A stretch of 64,000 nt of DNA from Denitromonas iodatirespirans (GCF_018524365.1 NZ_JAEKFT010000007.1:124001-188000), one strand, 5' to 3'; counted from the stretch's first letter, positions 25,371 to 34,119 are shown. The notes: generated by a model from the letters alone, not told the origin. Numbers and translations are program-made.

Positions 25371-26078
25371 TCAGGTCACGCAGAGCACGCCGTTCCACAA
25401 GCGGCTGCCCAGCGTCGAGGCATTGACCAAGCCGAACACCCCGAAACCAAGCACCACCGAGCCGGCCAGGGTGCGCACCCAGGGGCGACGCGTCACCCCT
25501 TGCAAGCGCTTGAGCAGCACCCCGGCCAGCATCAGGTTGGGCAGGGTACCGAGACCAAAGGCCAGCATCAGCCCCGCCCCGCCGGCGGCCGAGCCGGTGA
25601 TCAGGGCCGTGGTCAGCACGCTATACACCAGGCCACAGGGCAACAGCCCCCACAGCAGCCCCAGCGGGATCGCCTGGCGCATGCCGCGCGCCGGCAGGAA
25701 ACGCCGGGTCAGCGGCTGGACGCGGCGCCACAACCGCTGGCCCATGCGCTCGAGCGGGGCCAGCAAGCGGGTGAAGCCGGTGAGGTAGAGGCCGAGGGCC
25801 ACCAGCATCAGATTGGCCATCAGGTAGAGGACCATCTGCACGGGCAGGAAGTCGTCGAACAGCAGGCCGACCGAGCCGATGGCGCCGAGCAGCGCCCCGA
25901 GGCTGGTGTAGGTGGTGATGCGCCCGAGGTTGTAGGCGAGGTGGATCGGCCATTGCCGCCGCACCTGGCCGGGGATCTGCACCGTCAGCGCGCTGACGAT
26001 GCCGCCGCACATGCCGACACAGTGCGTGCCGCCAAGCAGGCCGATGAGGAAGACGGCGATGTAGCCGGTTTCAGGCAT
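25371..26078 (-). CDS. DsbD_2/UreH-type membrane protein
   Basis: 235-aa integral membrane protein with six predicted helices in two related halves. It has GGTHCVGMCGG in the first helix and LLPCGLVY in the fourth: paired cysteine motifs of the DsbD_2 (sulfite exporter TauE/SafE-like) family. Relatives often sit beside cbb3-oxidase and hemN/fnr genes, as here, and are suspected of metal (copper) or reductant transfer during oxidase assembly. That role is inferred from neighbourhood. It lies 64 bp downstream of hemN on the same strand. Confidence 0.82.
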   Translation of the reverse strand: MPETGYIAVFLIGLLGGTHCVGMCGGIVSALTVQIPGQVRRQWPIHLAYNLGRITTYTSLGALLGAIGSVGLLFDDFLPVQMVLYLMANLMLVALGLYLTGFTRLLAPLERMGQRLWRRVQPLTRRFLPARGMRQAIPLGLLWGLLPCGLVYSVLTTALITGSAAGGAGLMLAFGLGTLPNLMLAGVLLKRLQGVTRRPWVRTLAGSVVLGFGVFGLVNASTLGSRLWNGVLCVT

Positions 26079-26142
26079 GGGTCGGGGCGTCGAATCGAGA
26101 GCCGGGGCGCCGAGCCTATCACAGCCCGACGCCGCGCCCGAC

Positions 26143-27534
26143 TCAGATCACCTTGGAGTAACGCGCGCGCTCCCGGTCGGAACGCAGGTAGCGGTCGAAA
26201 ACCATGGCGATGCCGCGCACCAGCAGACGCCCCGGCGGCAGCACGGTGATCCACTTGTCTTCGAGCTTGAGCAGGCCGGCGGCCTCCATGGTGCGCAGGT
26301 CTTCGAGCTCCTGGGCGAAGTAGCGCTTGAAATCGACCATGTAGGCGACTTCGATCGAATCGATCGACAGCTCGAAATGGCACATCAGCGCCTGGATGAT
26401 GGCGCGGCGCAGGATGTCGTCGGGCGTCAGCTCGATGCCGCGCAGCACCGGCAGGCGGTCCTGATCGAGGATGTCGTAGTACTCGTCGAGCGTCTTGACG
26501 TTTTGTGCGTAGGTGGGCCCCACCTTGCCGATGGCCGACACGCCGAAGGCCAGCAGATCGCACTCGGCATAGGTCGAGTAGCCCTGGAAATTGCGGTGCA
26601 AGCGGCCCTGGCGCTGCGCCACGGCAAGCTCGTCGTCCGGCTTGGCGAAGTGGTCCATGCCGATATACACATAGCCCGCCTCGGTCAGCCGACGAATGGC
26701 CAGCTGCAGGATCTGCAGCTTGGTGTCGGCCGAGGGCATGTCGTCCGGTGCGATGCGTCGCTGCGGCTTGAACAGGCCCGGCAGGTGCGCGTAGCTGTAG
26801 AGCGAGATCCGGTCGGGCGACAGTTCGAGCACCCGTTCGAGCGTGCTGTTGAAGCTGATCACGTTCTGCTTGGGCAGGCCGTAGATGAGGTCCATGCTCA
26901 CCGATTTGAAACCGGTCTGGCGCGCAGCGTCCTGCACCAGCTTGGTTTCCTCGAAGCTCTGCACCCGGTTGACCGCGCGCTGGACGTCGATGTTGAAGTC
27001 CTGCACACCGATGCTCATGCGGTTGAAGCCCAGTTCGGCGAGCAGCGCGACGGTTTCGAAGTCGACCTTGCGCGGGTCGACCTCGATGGAATACTCGCCG
27101 TTGGGCAGCAGCTTGAAATGCTGGCGCACGGTGGCCATCAGCTGGCGCATTTCGTCATGCGAGAGGAAGGTCGGCGTACCGCCGCCCAGGTGCAACTGGA
27201 TGGCCTCATGCCCGCCGTCGAGCTGCGCCGCCTGCATGGCGACCTCTTTGGCCAGGTAGGTCAGATACTTGGCCGAGCGCCCATGATCTTTGGTTATGAT
27301 CTTGTTGCAGGCGCAGTAGTAGCAGATCGTATTGCAGAACGGGATATGGAAGTACAATGACAGCGGCCGGCCAAAACCACCGACCGCACGCTGCCCCAAC
27401 CAATTTCCCAACGCGTCGGCATTGAACGCCTCGACAAAGCGGTCAGCAGTCGGGTATGAAGTGTACCGCGGGCCGTTGACGTCGAATCGGCGAATCAGTT
27501 GCGGATCGAAAACGAGTTCTTTCTGGTTATCCAT
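26143..27534 (-). CDS. hemN: oxygen-independent coproporphyrinogen III dehydrogenase
   Basis: 463-aa radical-SAM enzyme that makes protoporphyrinogen IX without oxygen, feeding heme to the cbb3 oxidase in this island. The 4Fe-4S motif is C-x3-C-x2-C with the extra HemN cysteine (FCNTICYYCACNK). YFHIPF, GGGTPTFL and the C-terminal HemN domain are present. The ATG at 27534 is taken, since HemN proteins start shortly before FDPxLIRRFD; a GTG at 27558 is in frame. An FNR box lies 55-68 bp upstream, giving anaerobic control. Confidence 0.96.
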   Translation of the reverse strand: MDNQKELVFDPQLIRRFDVNGPRYTSYPTADRFVEAFNADALGNWLGQRAVGGFGRPLSLYFHIPFCNTICYYCACNKIITKDHGRSAKYLTYLAKEVAMQAAQLDGGHEAIQLHLGGGTPTFLSHDEMRQLMATVRQHFKLLPNGEYSIEVDPRKVDFETVALLAELGFNRMSIGVQDFNIDVQRAVNRVQSFEETKLVQDAARQTGFKSVSMDLIYGLPKQNVISFNSTLERVLELSPDRISLYSYAHLPGLFKPQRRIAPDDMPSADTKLQILQLAIRRLTEAGYVYIGMDHFAKPDDELAVAQRQGRLHRNFQGYSTYAECDLLAFGVSAIGKVGPTYAQNVKTLDEYYDILDQDRLPVLRGIELTPDDILRRAIIQALMCHFELSIDSIEVAYMVDFKRYFAQELEDLRTMEAAGLLKLEDKWITVLPPGRLLVRGIAMVFDRYLRSDRERARYSKVI

Positions 27535-27588
27535 AATCAGGCTTCTGCTCAATGACACTCACGATCTCAAAAAGCTGAACCAAGCGGG

Positions 27589-27602
27589 TTGACGTGGATC
27601 AA
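27589..27602. promoter_or_regulatory. FNR-type box of hemN
   Basis: TTGAC-GTGG-ATCAA lies between hemN and fnr. For hemN the box centre is about 41.5 bp upstream of a predicted start near 27554, which leaves a 20-nt leader. The -10 match (GATCGT) is weak. For fnr the same geometry would put the start on its own Shine-Dalgarno, so activation of hemN, perhaps with repression of fnr, is the better reading. Confidence 0.8.
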
Positions 27603-27646
27603 ACGCCCCATCGCCGAGCGAAAACGAATCAAGGAGAGCGCAGGAC

Positions 27647-28390
27647 ATGCCAAATCGGGCCGTCGTGCCAATTACCGTCGAAGGCCTGAAAACGGCTTGT
27701 TCCCAATGCAACCTGCAGGAGCTGTGCCTGCCCTACGGCATGAGCGAAGGCGACATCAACCAGCTCGATGCGCTGGTCGGCGCGCGCCGCAAGGTCAAGC
27801 GCCATCAGCACCTGTATCGCGCCGGCGACACCTTCGAGTCGATCTACGCCGTGCGCACCGGTTCGTTCAAGACCGACGTACTGCTCGAGGACGGCCGCGA
27901 GCAGGTCACCGGTTTCCAGATGTCCGGCGAGATCATCGGGCTCGACGGCATCAGCACCGATGCGCACAGCTGTAACGCCGTCGCCCTCGAGGACAGCGAG
28001 GTGTGCGTGATCCCCTTCGCCAACCTGGAGGAAATCTCCCGTGAAATCGGCTCGCTGCAGCACCAGTTCCACAAGGTGATGAGCCGCGAGATCGTCCGCG
28101 ACCATGGCGTGATGATGCTGCTCGGCTCGATGCGTGCCGAAGAGCGCCTGGCGGCCTTCCTGATCAACATGTCGCAGCGCTTCACCGCCCGTGGTTTCTC
28201 GGCGGCGGAGTTTCACCTGCGCATGACGCGCGAAGAAATCGGCTCCTACCTGGGCCTCAAGCTGGAGACGGTATCGCGCGCCTTCTCGCGCTTCCAGGAA
28301 AACGAGCTCATCACGGTGCAGCAAAAACACATCCGCATCCGCGACATCGACGGCCTCAAGGCCCTGCTCAGCCACCTGCCCAACGTCTGA
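27647..28390 (+). CDS. fnr: FNR-type oxygen-sensing transcriptional regulator
   Basis: 247-aa FNR/ANR protein. Four cysteines that bind the oxygen-labile 4Fe-4S cluster are present: the N-terminal CSQCNLQELC group and the distal one in TDAHSCNAV. The jelly-roll sensor domain and dimer helix (MSREIVRDHGVMMLLGSMRAEERL) follow. The HTH recognition helix LETVSRAFSRFQ has the E-x2-S-R pattern that reads TTGAT half-sites. The ATG has AAGGAGA upstream. It is the obvious candidate to bind the five boxes in this window. It ends 0 bp from the convergent hemerythrin gene. Confidence 0.95.
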   Translation: MPNRAVVPITVEGLKTACSQCNLQELCLPYGMSEGDINQLDALVGARRKVKRHQHLYRAGDTFESIYAVRTGSFKTDVLLEDGREQVTGFQMSGEIIGLDGISTDAHSCNAVALEDSEVCVIPFANLEEISREIGSLQHQFHKVMSREIVRDHGVMMLLGSMRAEERLAAFLINMSQRFTARGFSAAEFHLRMTREEIGSYLGLKLETVSRAFSRFQENELITVQQKHIRIRDIDGLKALLSHLPNV

Positions 28391-28927
28391 TCAGCGCGGC
28401 AATCGGCGGCGCGCCACCATCTGCTCGCTCAAGGCGGTCAGGTCGGCCGCGCTCAGCAGCTGGGCCGCATAGGGAAACAGCTCGTTGTCTTCACGGTCGA
28501 TATGGCTGAGATAGCGCGAGGCATAGTTGGCCACCTCGTCGGCGTCCAGCTCGGCCGACGTCCCGGCGGCAATCGCGGCTAGCTGGGGGCGCAGCCGCTG
28601 CCAGGCGGCCGCCATCTCCTCGTGATCCTGGCGAATCCAGTCCACCAGGCGCTTCAGGCGGGGTCGGCCCGCACTCGACACCCGCTCAAAGAGCAGCGGA
28701 AACAGGCTGACCTCTTCGTCCTGGTGGTGATTGACGGCCGCCGTATCGAAATAGCGAATGATGTTGGTGGCCGCCTTGCGCGCGTCGTCGTCGGCGCCAT
28801 GCTCGGGCAACCAGCGCACCAGCCGGTCGAGCGTTCGCAACTGCGACTGCATGCGTGAATGACAGGCGGTCAGCACTTCCAGCGGCTGATCCAGCCCCGG
28901 CGCCAGCGGCAACAGGGATTCGGTCAT
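28391..28927 (-). CDS. hemerythrin-domain protein (178 aa)
   Basis: Four-helix bundle with the diiron ligand pattern in order: HSRM, NHHQDEE, QDHEEM and HIDREDNELFPY. It is a cytoplasmic hemerythrin-like protein (PF01814), the first of three unlike copies in this island. Family members bind O2 or NO or protect Fe-S proteins; which applies here cannot be read from sequence. It is directly convergent with fnr (stop codons adjacent) and 16 bp downstream of the SirB2-like gene, so those two are probably co-transcribed. Confidence 0.87.
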   Translation of the reverse strand: MTESLLPLAPGLDQPLEVLTACHSRMQSQLRTLDRLVRWLPEHGADDDARKAATNIIRYFDTAAVNHHQDEEVSLFPLLFERVSSAGRPRLKRLVDWIRQDHEEMAAAWQRLRPQLAAIAAGTSAELDADEVANYASRYLSHIDREDNELFPYAAQLLSAADLTALSEQMVARRRLPR

Positions 28928-28943
28928 TGGGTTCCTTTCCTGT

Positions 28944-29321
28944 TTACAAGCATCCGAAAAATCCCGCGACAGACTTGGTGAGTGCCACGGACACGATCCA
29001 GCCGAAGGTGCCTATCGCGGCCACCAGCGCCGCGATGCGCACCGAACGTGTTCGCCCGCGCTTGAGCGCCAGGCTGCCGAGGACGACATACACCACCAGA
29101 CCGGCAACCTTGGCCCAGACCCAATCGGGGACCGCGCCATAGTACGTCACCAGCACGATGGCGGAGCCCAGCAAGAGGGTGTCGACCACATGCGGCAAGA
29201 TGCGGGTCAAGCGATGGCTCAGCAGCGGCGAGCCGCTCAGCATCCAGCCCGCACGCAACAGAAAACCCAAGCCGGAGAGGCTCACACAGGCGACATGAAG
29301 GTGTTTGACGGCTTGATACAT
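28944..29321 (-). CDS. SirB2-family membrane protein
   Basis: 125-aa protein with four membrane helices. The N-terminus MYQAVKHLHVACVSLSGLGF matches the SirB2 family (PF04247), whose conserved His-x-His motif lies in helix 1 and could bind a metal or heme. The ATG at 29321 with GGAG 8 nt upstream is chosen over the GTG at 29330. Function is unknown across the family. Its pairing with a hemerythrin gene next to fnr suggests a role in respiratory or redox physiology. Confidence 0.84.
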   Translation of the reverse strand: MYQAVKHLHVACVSLSGLGFLLRAGWMLSGSPLLSHRLTRILPHVVDTLLLGSAIVLVTYYGAVPDWVWAKVAGLVVYVVLGSLALKRGRTRSVRIAALVAAIGTFGWIVSVALTKSVAGFFGCL

Positions 29322-29522
29322 CGCTAGCACTCCGGAATCGTGATACTGGGCCGCCGCATGACGCCGCGGGCGCGAGCGGCATGGTGCGCGGCTGCTGGGC
29401 CGAGACCGTGGAAACGAGGAACGGAGAAACGATGGATCATGATTTTCTGATATTTAGACAGCCATTACGCCCAAGTTTGGGGCGTGGTACATTCTGCCGC
29501 TACTGGTGACCTGTGCCCGATC

Positions 29523-30218
29523 ATGAGTCAAGAAAAAATCGATATCCCCGGATTGCTCAGCCGCATGCCGCTCTTCAGCGCCCTGTCGTCGGAAGACTTG
29601 CAGCAAGTCGCCGACGCCACCCGCGAGAAGCGCATCCAGAAAGGCGAGATGCTGTTCCAGCGCGGCGACCAACCCAAGGGGTTTTACTACGTCATCTTCG
29701 GCCAGATCAAGCTGGCCTTCTCCTCGCCCAACGGCAACGAAAAAGTGGTCGAAATCCTCGGACCGCACCAGAGCTTCGGCGAGGCCGTGATGTTCATGGA
29801 TCGCCAATACCCGGTGTTCGCCGAGTCGCTGGCCGACACCCTGCTGCTGCACATCACCCGCGATGCGGTGTTCAACCTCATCGACCAGGACGCCGGCTTC
29901 GCCCGCCGCATGCTGGCCGGCATGGCGATCCGCCTGCACAGCATGGTGCGCGACGTGGAATCCTACTCGCTGCGCTCGAGCACCCAGCGCGTGATCGGCT
30001 ACCTCTTGCAGCAAGTCTCCGATGCGCCCTGCAAGGGGGCCACGCAGGCCGCCGTCGATCTGCCCACCAGCAAGCAGATCATTGCCTCGCGCCTGAACCT
30101 GACGCCTGAAACCCTGTCGCGCATCTTCAACGAACTGAGCAACGCCGGCCTGATCACCGTGCAGGGCAAACATATTTCCCTGCACAACGTCGACAAGCTG
30201 CGCAACTACGAAGGCTGA
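29523..30218 (+). CDS. Dnr/NnrR-like Crp/Fnr regulator
   Basis: 231-aa Crp/Fnr protein without the FNR cysteine cluster: a jelly-roll domain (SFGEAVMFMDRQYPVFAESL), dimer helix, and HTH with recognition helix PETLSRIFNELS. The E-x2-S-R arrangement predicts binding to TTGAT-type boxes. Overall form and genomic setting resemble Dnr, the heme-based NO sensor of denitrifiers. NO sensing is inference. The ATG at 29523 is preferred over a GTG at 29484, though neither has a strong ribosome site. The 3' end overlaps the next gene by 13 bp. Confidence 0.86.
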   Translation: MSQEKIDIPGLLSRMPLFSALSSEDLQQVADATREKRIQKGEMLFQRGDQPKGFYYVIFGQIKLAFSSPNGNEKVVEILGPHQSFGEAVMFMDRQYPVFAESLADTLLLHITRDAVFNLIDQDAGFARRMLAGMAIRLHSMVRDVESYSLRSSTQRVIGYLLQQVSDAPCKGATQAAVDLPTSKQIIASRLNLTPETLSRIFNELSNAGLITVQGKHISLHNVDKLRNYEG

Positions 30219-31450
30219 GCCTTCTTCAGCGCGGCGCGGGCCCGCTGCACCACCCGCCACAGCTGCGCACCGAGCAGACCGGCGCCGGCCATCAACAGCC
30301 CGCCGGCCGGATACACCATCGGCCACCACACGGTCGCCAGCACCGCCACCATGATCGTCGCCCCGTGCACGCCCTCGTGCCAGCGCAGCCAACGCTCGTT
30401 GAGCATGCGCGTCATCGGCGGCACCCCCTGCACCCGTGGCTGAAGATAGAGCCACAGGATGAAGGGCACGATCTTGTACAACATACCCACGATCACCGAA
30501 ACGAAGCCGCCGAGAATCGCCAGCACGCCTGCCGCGATCGGCATCGCGTTGCCGCCGACATCGAAGATCGCCAACAGCGCAGCGCCGCAGGCGAGCAGCA
30601 CACAGATCATGCCCAGGCGCCAGAAGCGGAAGGTGGCGTCCACCTTGGCGCGGCGGCGACGTCGCTGGCGATCGAGCGTGACGCCGGCAAACAGGGCGAT
30701 CAGGCCGAGCAGCGGAATCCATGCCACGGCGCGGGCCACGATCGCACCGAACGCGATCGCCAGCGCGACGGCGCCGGCGAAACGGCGGACGAACCAGCCC
30801 GGGTAGGCGGGCGTCAGCTGGAACATCGGCACCACCAGGTAGCCGGTTGCCGCGACCAGAATGGTGCCCCAGCCGGCCAGCCCGAGGGCCACATGTGTCG
30901 ATGTCAGTGTGAGCCACTGTCCATCCGCAGTGCCGGCACGGGCGAGGGCCATGCCGCCGCCCGCCACCACGGTCAACAAGAACGCCGGCAACGCGATGCG
31001 CAGCGCCGTCATCGACGGGCTGGTCGCCGGGCTGCGCCACAGCGCGACGAGTGCCGCCACCACGAACACCATGACGCCTGCGCCCAGGGCCAGCACGGCC
31101 GCCTGATAGGCCCAGGCGAGTTGATGGTGAAACCCCACCGCCAGCAACAAGGCGCCGAGCACGGCGCCCACATGCACCGGCAGCGCCAGCAGGCGCGGTC
31201 GCCACAGATTGGCGCCGGCGGCGACGGGCATTAGCTGGAACAGGGCGCCGAGCATGACCTGGAGCATGAAGCCGGCCGTCATCAGGTGGGTCAGCGCCAG
31301 AGCGGCCGGCGTCCAGCGCGAGGCCATCACCACCTCGCCATCGACGAGCAGCAGCGCGCCGGCCAGCAGCAGGAACAGCGGCGCGGTCAGAAAGAAGCGC
31401 AGCGGCACCGACGGTGGCGGGGCCTGCTCGAAGGACATGGCCTGCATCAT
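30206..31450 (-). CDS. polytopic membrane protein, heme-copper-oxidase subunit I-like
   Basis: 414-aa protein with about twelve membrane helices and conserved histidines in LTHLMTAGFMLQVMLGALF, TSTHVALGLAGWG and RWHEGVHGA. The His-x9-G pattern within helices recalls heme-copper oxidase subunit I/NnrS-like relatives that bind heme. I do not see the full proton-channel or Cu-B set, so it is not a working oxidase. The ATG at 31450 has GAGG upstream. It is the last gene of the hemerythrin-DUF2249 unit, controlled by an FNR-type box. A role in NO or heme handling is a guess from context. Confidence 0.72.
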   Translation of the reverse strand: MMQAMSFEQAPPPSVPLRFFLTAPLFLLLAGALLLVDGEVVMASRWTPAALALTHLMTAGFMLQVMLGALFQLMPVAAGANLWRPRLLALPVHVGAVLGALLLAVGFHHQLAWAYQAAVLALGAGVMVFVVAALVALWRSPATSPSMTALRIALPAFLLTVVAGGGMALARAGTADGQWLTLTSTHVALGLAGWGTILVAATGYLVVPMFQLTPAYPGWFVRRFAGAVALAIAFGAIVARAVAWIPLLGLIALFAGVTLDRQRRRRRAKVDATFRFWRLGMICVLLACGAALLAIFDVGGNAMPIAAGVLAILGGFVSVIVGMLYKIVPFILWLYLQPRVQGVPPMTRMLNERWLRWHEGVHGATIMVAVLATVWWPMVYPAGGLLMAGAGLLGAQLWRVVQRARAALKKAQPS

Positions 31451-31515
31451 GTGCGCCTCAGGGCGTCGCGCGGCCACCGGGCGCGAGCGCCGGGAGCCGC
31501 CACCGCCGGGCCGGT

Positions 31516-31755
31516 TCAGTCGCCGTCGGCCTGGCGGATGTGGATGTGGAACATGCCATCGGGCTGGGGCTCGACGGTGTAGGCATAGCCGTTATTGCGC
31601 AACATGTCGAACAGCGGCGCCGGCTGGCGCGGAATCATCAGCAGCACCGCCTGCCCCGGTTGCAGCGCGTCGAGCGCTTCGAGTGTGCGCTCCATGGGTT
31701 CGGGCGGCATCATCAACCGCGCATCGACGACGATCGGCGGCATGGGTTCAGTCAT
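31516..31755 (-). CDS. DUF2249-family protein
   Basis: 79-aa protein of the DUF2249 family, which has a TusA/SirA-like two-layer fold (VVDARLMMPPEPMERTLEAL, then LLMIPRQPAPLFDMLRNNGY and a beta hairpin). It lacks the TusA N-terminal cysteine, so sulfur transfer is not implied. The gene overlaps the upstream hemerythrin by 8 bp. DUF2249 and hemerythrin domains are often neighbours or fused in denitrifiers, pointing to a shared function in NO or redox chemistry. Confidence 0.85.
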   Translation of the reverse strand: MTEPMPPIVVDARLMMPPEPMERTLEALDALQPGQAVLLMIPRQPAPLFDMLRNNGYAYTVEPQPDGMFHIHIRQADGD

Positions 31756-32200
31756 GGGGGCCCTCCTCCACCAGGTCGGCGACCGCGCGGCACACTGCCG
31801 GGTCGCCCGCCACGGTCTGATCGCACATGGGGTAGAGGATGTTCTCCTCCTTCATGTTGTGCTGCTGCATCAGGAGCAGCAGCGTTTCGGCCGCATCGGA
31901 GAAGCCGTCGCCATCCGCCGCTGCGGCGGCCTCGACCAGCAGGCTCATCAATTCGCGCATCTGCACGTGCTCGCCGCGCATCACCCGGGTCGGCCCCTCG
32001 GTCATGCCGGTTGCCGCTTCGAAGGCAGGGAAGATCGCCTCTTCTTCGGTCGTGAAGTGGGCCAGCACCGCGGCGCGAAACTGCCGCGCAGCCTGTTCGC
32101 AGGCCGGCCAGTCGGCGCGCTCGGCGGCGGCTTCGGCCCGGGCAAACACGTCATCGCAATGCGTGTGATGGCCGGCCATTGTTGTTGAGAGGGATGTCAT
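31748..32200 (-). CDS. hemerythrin-domain protein (150 aa)
   Basis: Second hemerythrin-like gene. Diiron ligand motifs in order are MAGHHTHCDDVF, HFTTEEEAIFPAF, GEHVQMREL and QQHNMKEENILYPMCD, close to the bacteriohemerythrin and RIC (YtfE/ScdA) pattern. It lacks the N-terminal ScdA cysteine domain. The ATG at 32200 begins MTSLS. It heads the unit hemerythrin-DUF2249-membrane protein. An FNR-type box with matching -10 and a palindrome at the predicted start lie upstream. NO defence or Fe-S repair is the likely role by analogy. Confidence 0.87.
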   Translation of the reverse strand: MTSLSTTMAGHHTHCDDVFARAEAAAERADWPACEQAARQFRAAVLAHFTTEEEAIFPAFEAATGMTEGPTRVMRGEHVQMRELMSLLVEAAAAADGDGFSDAAETLLLLMQQHNMKEENILYPMCDQTVAGDPAVCRAVADLVEEGPHD

Positions 32201-32219
32201 ACCGTTCGATGCTCCGTGA

Positions 32220-32239
32220 ATTCCAGCAACTGCTGGAAT
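32220..32239. repeat. 20-bp perfect inverted repeat at the hemerythrin operon start
   Basis: ATTCCAGCA-AC-TGCTGGAAT spans the transcription start predicted at about 32234 from the adjacent FNR box. It would either be an operator for a second regulator or form a hairpin at the very 5' end of the mRNA. Confidence 0.7.
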
Positions 32240-32241
32240 CG

Positions 32242-32282
32242 ATTGTCTCGCACCGGCATTGAACCGCATTGACACGCATCAA
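32242..32282 (-). promoter_or_regulatory. FNR-dependent promoter of the hemerythrin operon
   Basis: Box TTGAT-GCGT-GTCAA on the minus strand (32282-32269), with a -10-like GACAAT at 32247-32242. The spacing equals that at ccoN and the candidate sRNA. The predicted start is near 32234, with a 34-nt leader to the ATG at 32200. Confidence 0.8.
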
Positions 32283-32305
32283 CCGATGTTTCTCCCCGCC
32301 GCGGC

Positions 32306-34060
32306 TCAGTGCTCGTGCACGTAGGCGCCGGGCGCGGCACCCAGGCTGGGGTGAGCCGCATCGGCAGCCGGCCGGGCACGCGTCTGGGCGCCGCTGCGCG
32401 GTTTGAGCCAGCGCATCCAGTCTTCCCACCAGCTGCCTTCGGTGGGCGTGGCACGCTCGCGCCAGGCTTCCCAGCGATCGGCGCGATGCGCCGTTGCGGC
32501 CCAGTAGCGGCGTTTGGCCGGCTTGGTCGGCGGATTGACGATGCCGAGGATATGCCCCGAGCTGGACAGCACGAAGCGTTTCGGGGCGGCGACGAAGTGG
32601 ATGATGCGGAAGGTCTGCTGCCACGGCGCAATGTGGTCGTCTTCGGCCGACACGGCGTACAGCGGCTGGGTGATGCGATTGAGGTCGATCGGCTCGCCGG
32701 CGATCGTCAGCGCGTCCGGCTCGACCAGCCGGTTGTGCAGATAGAGCTCGCGCAGGTACCACGAATGCATGCGGTAGGGCATGCGCGTGGTGTCCATGTT
32801 CCAGAACAACACGTCGAAGGCGGGCAGCTTCTCGCCGTACAGCCAGCTGCGCTCGGCGAAGTTCCAGATCAGCGAATTGGCGCGCAGCAGGCGGAAGGCC
32901 GAGGCCATCTGGCCGCCGTCGAGGTATCCCTTGCGCGCCATGCCGGCGCTGATGAAATTGACGCTGCCTTCATCGACGAACACTTCGATGTCGCCCGGTT
33001 TGCGAAAATCGACCAGGGTGGTGAACAAGGTCCAGTCGGCCACCGGCATGGCCTCGGCGCCGAAGCGACGATTGGCCCAGGCCATGTAGACCGCCAGCGC
33101 CGTGCCGCCGATGCAATAGCCGATGGCGTGCACATTGGGCTGCCCGCTTTGCTCCCGCGCCGCTTCGATGGTGGCATGCACCCCGTCGAGGATGTAGTCG
33201 TCGAAGCGCAGCTCGCGCAGACTGGCGTCGGGGTTCTTCCAGCTGGTGATGTAGACGTCCAGGCCCTGATCGAGCAGGTAGCGGACCATGCTTTTGCGCT
33301 CGGTCAGATCGAGGATGTAGAACTTGTTGATCCACGGGGTGACAATCACCACCGGCCGGGCCCGGATCCGGCTGCGCGTGGGGGCATAGTGGATGACCTC
33401 GACCAGCCGGTTGCGAAACACCACTTCGCCCGGCGTGGTGGCCAGGTTGCCGCCCACCTTGAAGCCGTCCGGGTCGCTCATGCGCACCATGCCGGCCTGC
33501 ATGTCGTCCAGGAAGTTCTGCCAGCCCGCCTGCAGGCTGCGCCCTTGCGTCTCGGCGGCCTTGCGCAGCGCCACCGGATTGCTGATCAGGAAGTTGGTCG
33601 GCGCCACCGCGTTGAGCCAGTTCCGCCACCAGAAGGCCGCCCGTCGCCGCTCGCCGCTCGACAGCCCGGGCGTGGCGTACAGCATGTCCTGGGTATGGCG
33701 GGTGGTCATCAGGTACCACGATTTGACGAGGTTCCAGGGCACCGAGTCATGCCACACCGGATCGCGGAAGCGGGTGTCGTCGTCATGGGGTTGCACCGGA
33801 TCCACGCTCGACGCGCCGACCATGCGCCGGTAGCTGTGCCACTGCAGGGCCCACAGATGACCGGAAAAGCCGACCATGGCCTCGGCCAGCTCCTGAGGAT
33901 GCGACAGCCACGCCAACTGGGCATGGACGAGGGGTGCGTAGAGGCCCATCGGATCGATCATCGACTCCCACTGCACATGCCAACGGCGCAGGGCCTGGTC
34001 GGCCAGTTGGAGCGGCGCCAGATGGCGGTCGGCCACGGCGTTTGAAGACGAAGCCATCAT
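32306..34060 (-). CDS. phaC: class I poly(3-hydroxyalkanoate) synthase
   Basis: 584-aa PHB polymerase acting on 3-hydroxyacyl-CoA at granule surfaces. The catalytic cysteine lies in the lipase-like box GYCIGG. The Asp (AEDDHIAPW) and His (SSGHILGIVNPP) complete the triad. The length and lack of a phaE partner make it class I. Two tandem ATGs (34060, 34057) follow AGGAGA; the second has better spacing. No phaA, phaB or phasin is adjacent. It is divergent from usp across a perfect FNR box, so this copy is probably induced at low oxygen. Confidence 0.92.
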   Translation of the reverse strand: MMASSSNAVADRHLAPLQLADQALRRWHVQWESMIDPMGLYAPLVHAQLAWLSHPQELAEAMVGFSGHLWALQWHSYRRMVGASSVDPVQPHDDDTRFRDPVWHDSVPWNLVKSWYLMTTRHTQDMLYATPGLSSGERRRAAFWWRNWLNAVAPTNFLISNPVALRKAAETQGRSLQAGWQNFLDDMQAGMVRMSDPDGFKVGGNLATTPGEVVFRNRLVEVIHYAPTRSRIRARPVVIVTPWINKFYILDLTERKSMVRYLLDQGLDVYITSWKNPDASLRELRFDDYILDGVHATIEAAREQSGQPNVHAIGYCIGGTALAVYMAWANRRFGAEAMPVADWTLFTTLVDFRKPGDIEVFVDEGSVNFISAGMARKGYLDGGQMASAFRLLRANSLIWNFAERSWLYGEKLPAFDVLFWNMDTTRMPYRMHSWYLRELYLHNRLVEPDALTIAGEPIDLNRITQPLYAVSAEDDHIAPWQQTFRIIHFVAAPKRFVLSSSGHILGIVNPPTKPAKRRYWAATAHRADRWEAWRERATPTEGSWWEDWMRWLKPRSGAQTRARPAADAAHPSLGAAPGAYVHEH

Positions 34061-34119
34061 TTTCTCCTGTGTCGCGTGCGGGCCGGCCGAAAGTGGTTCG
34101 GTGCCATGCTCGCTGACTC

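Noticed and set aside
27589-27602. FNR box as an activating site for fnr itself
   Set aside because: Class II spacing would place the start on the fnr ribosome site with no plausible -10; the geometry fits hemN instead, leaving at most a repressing role.
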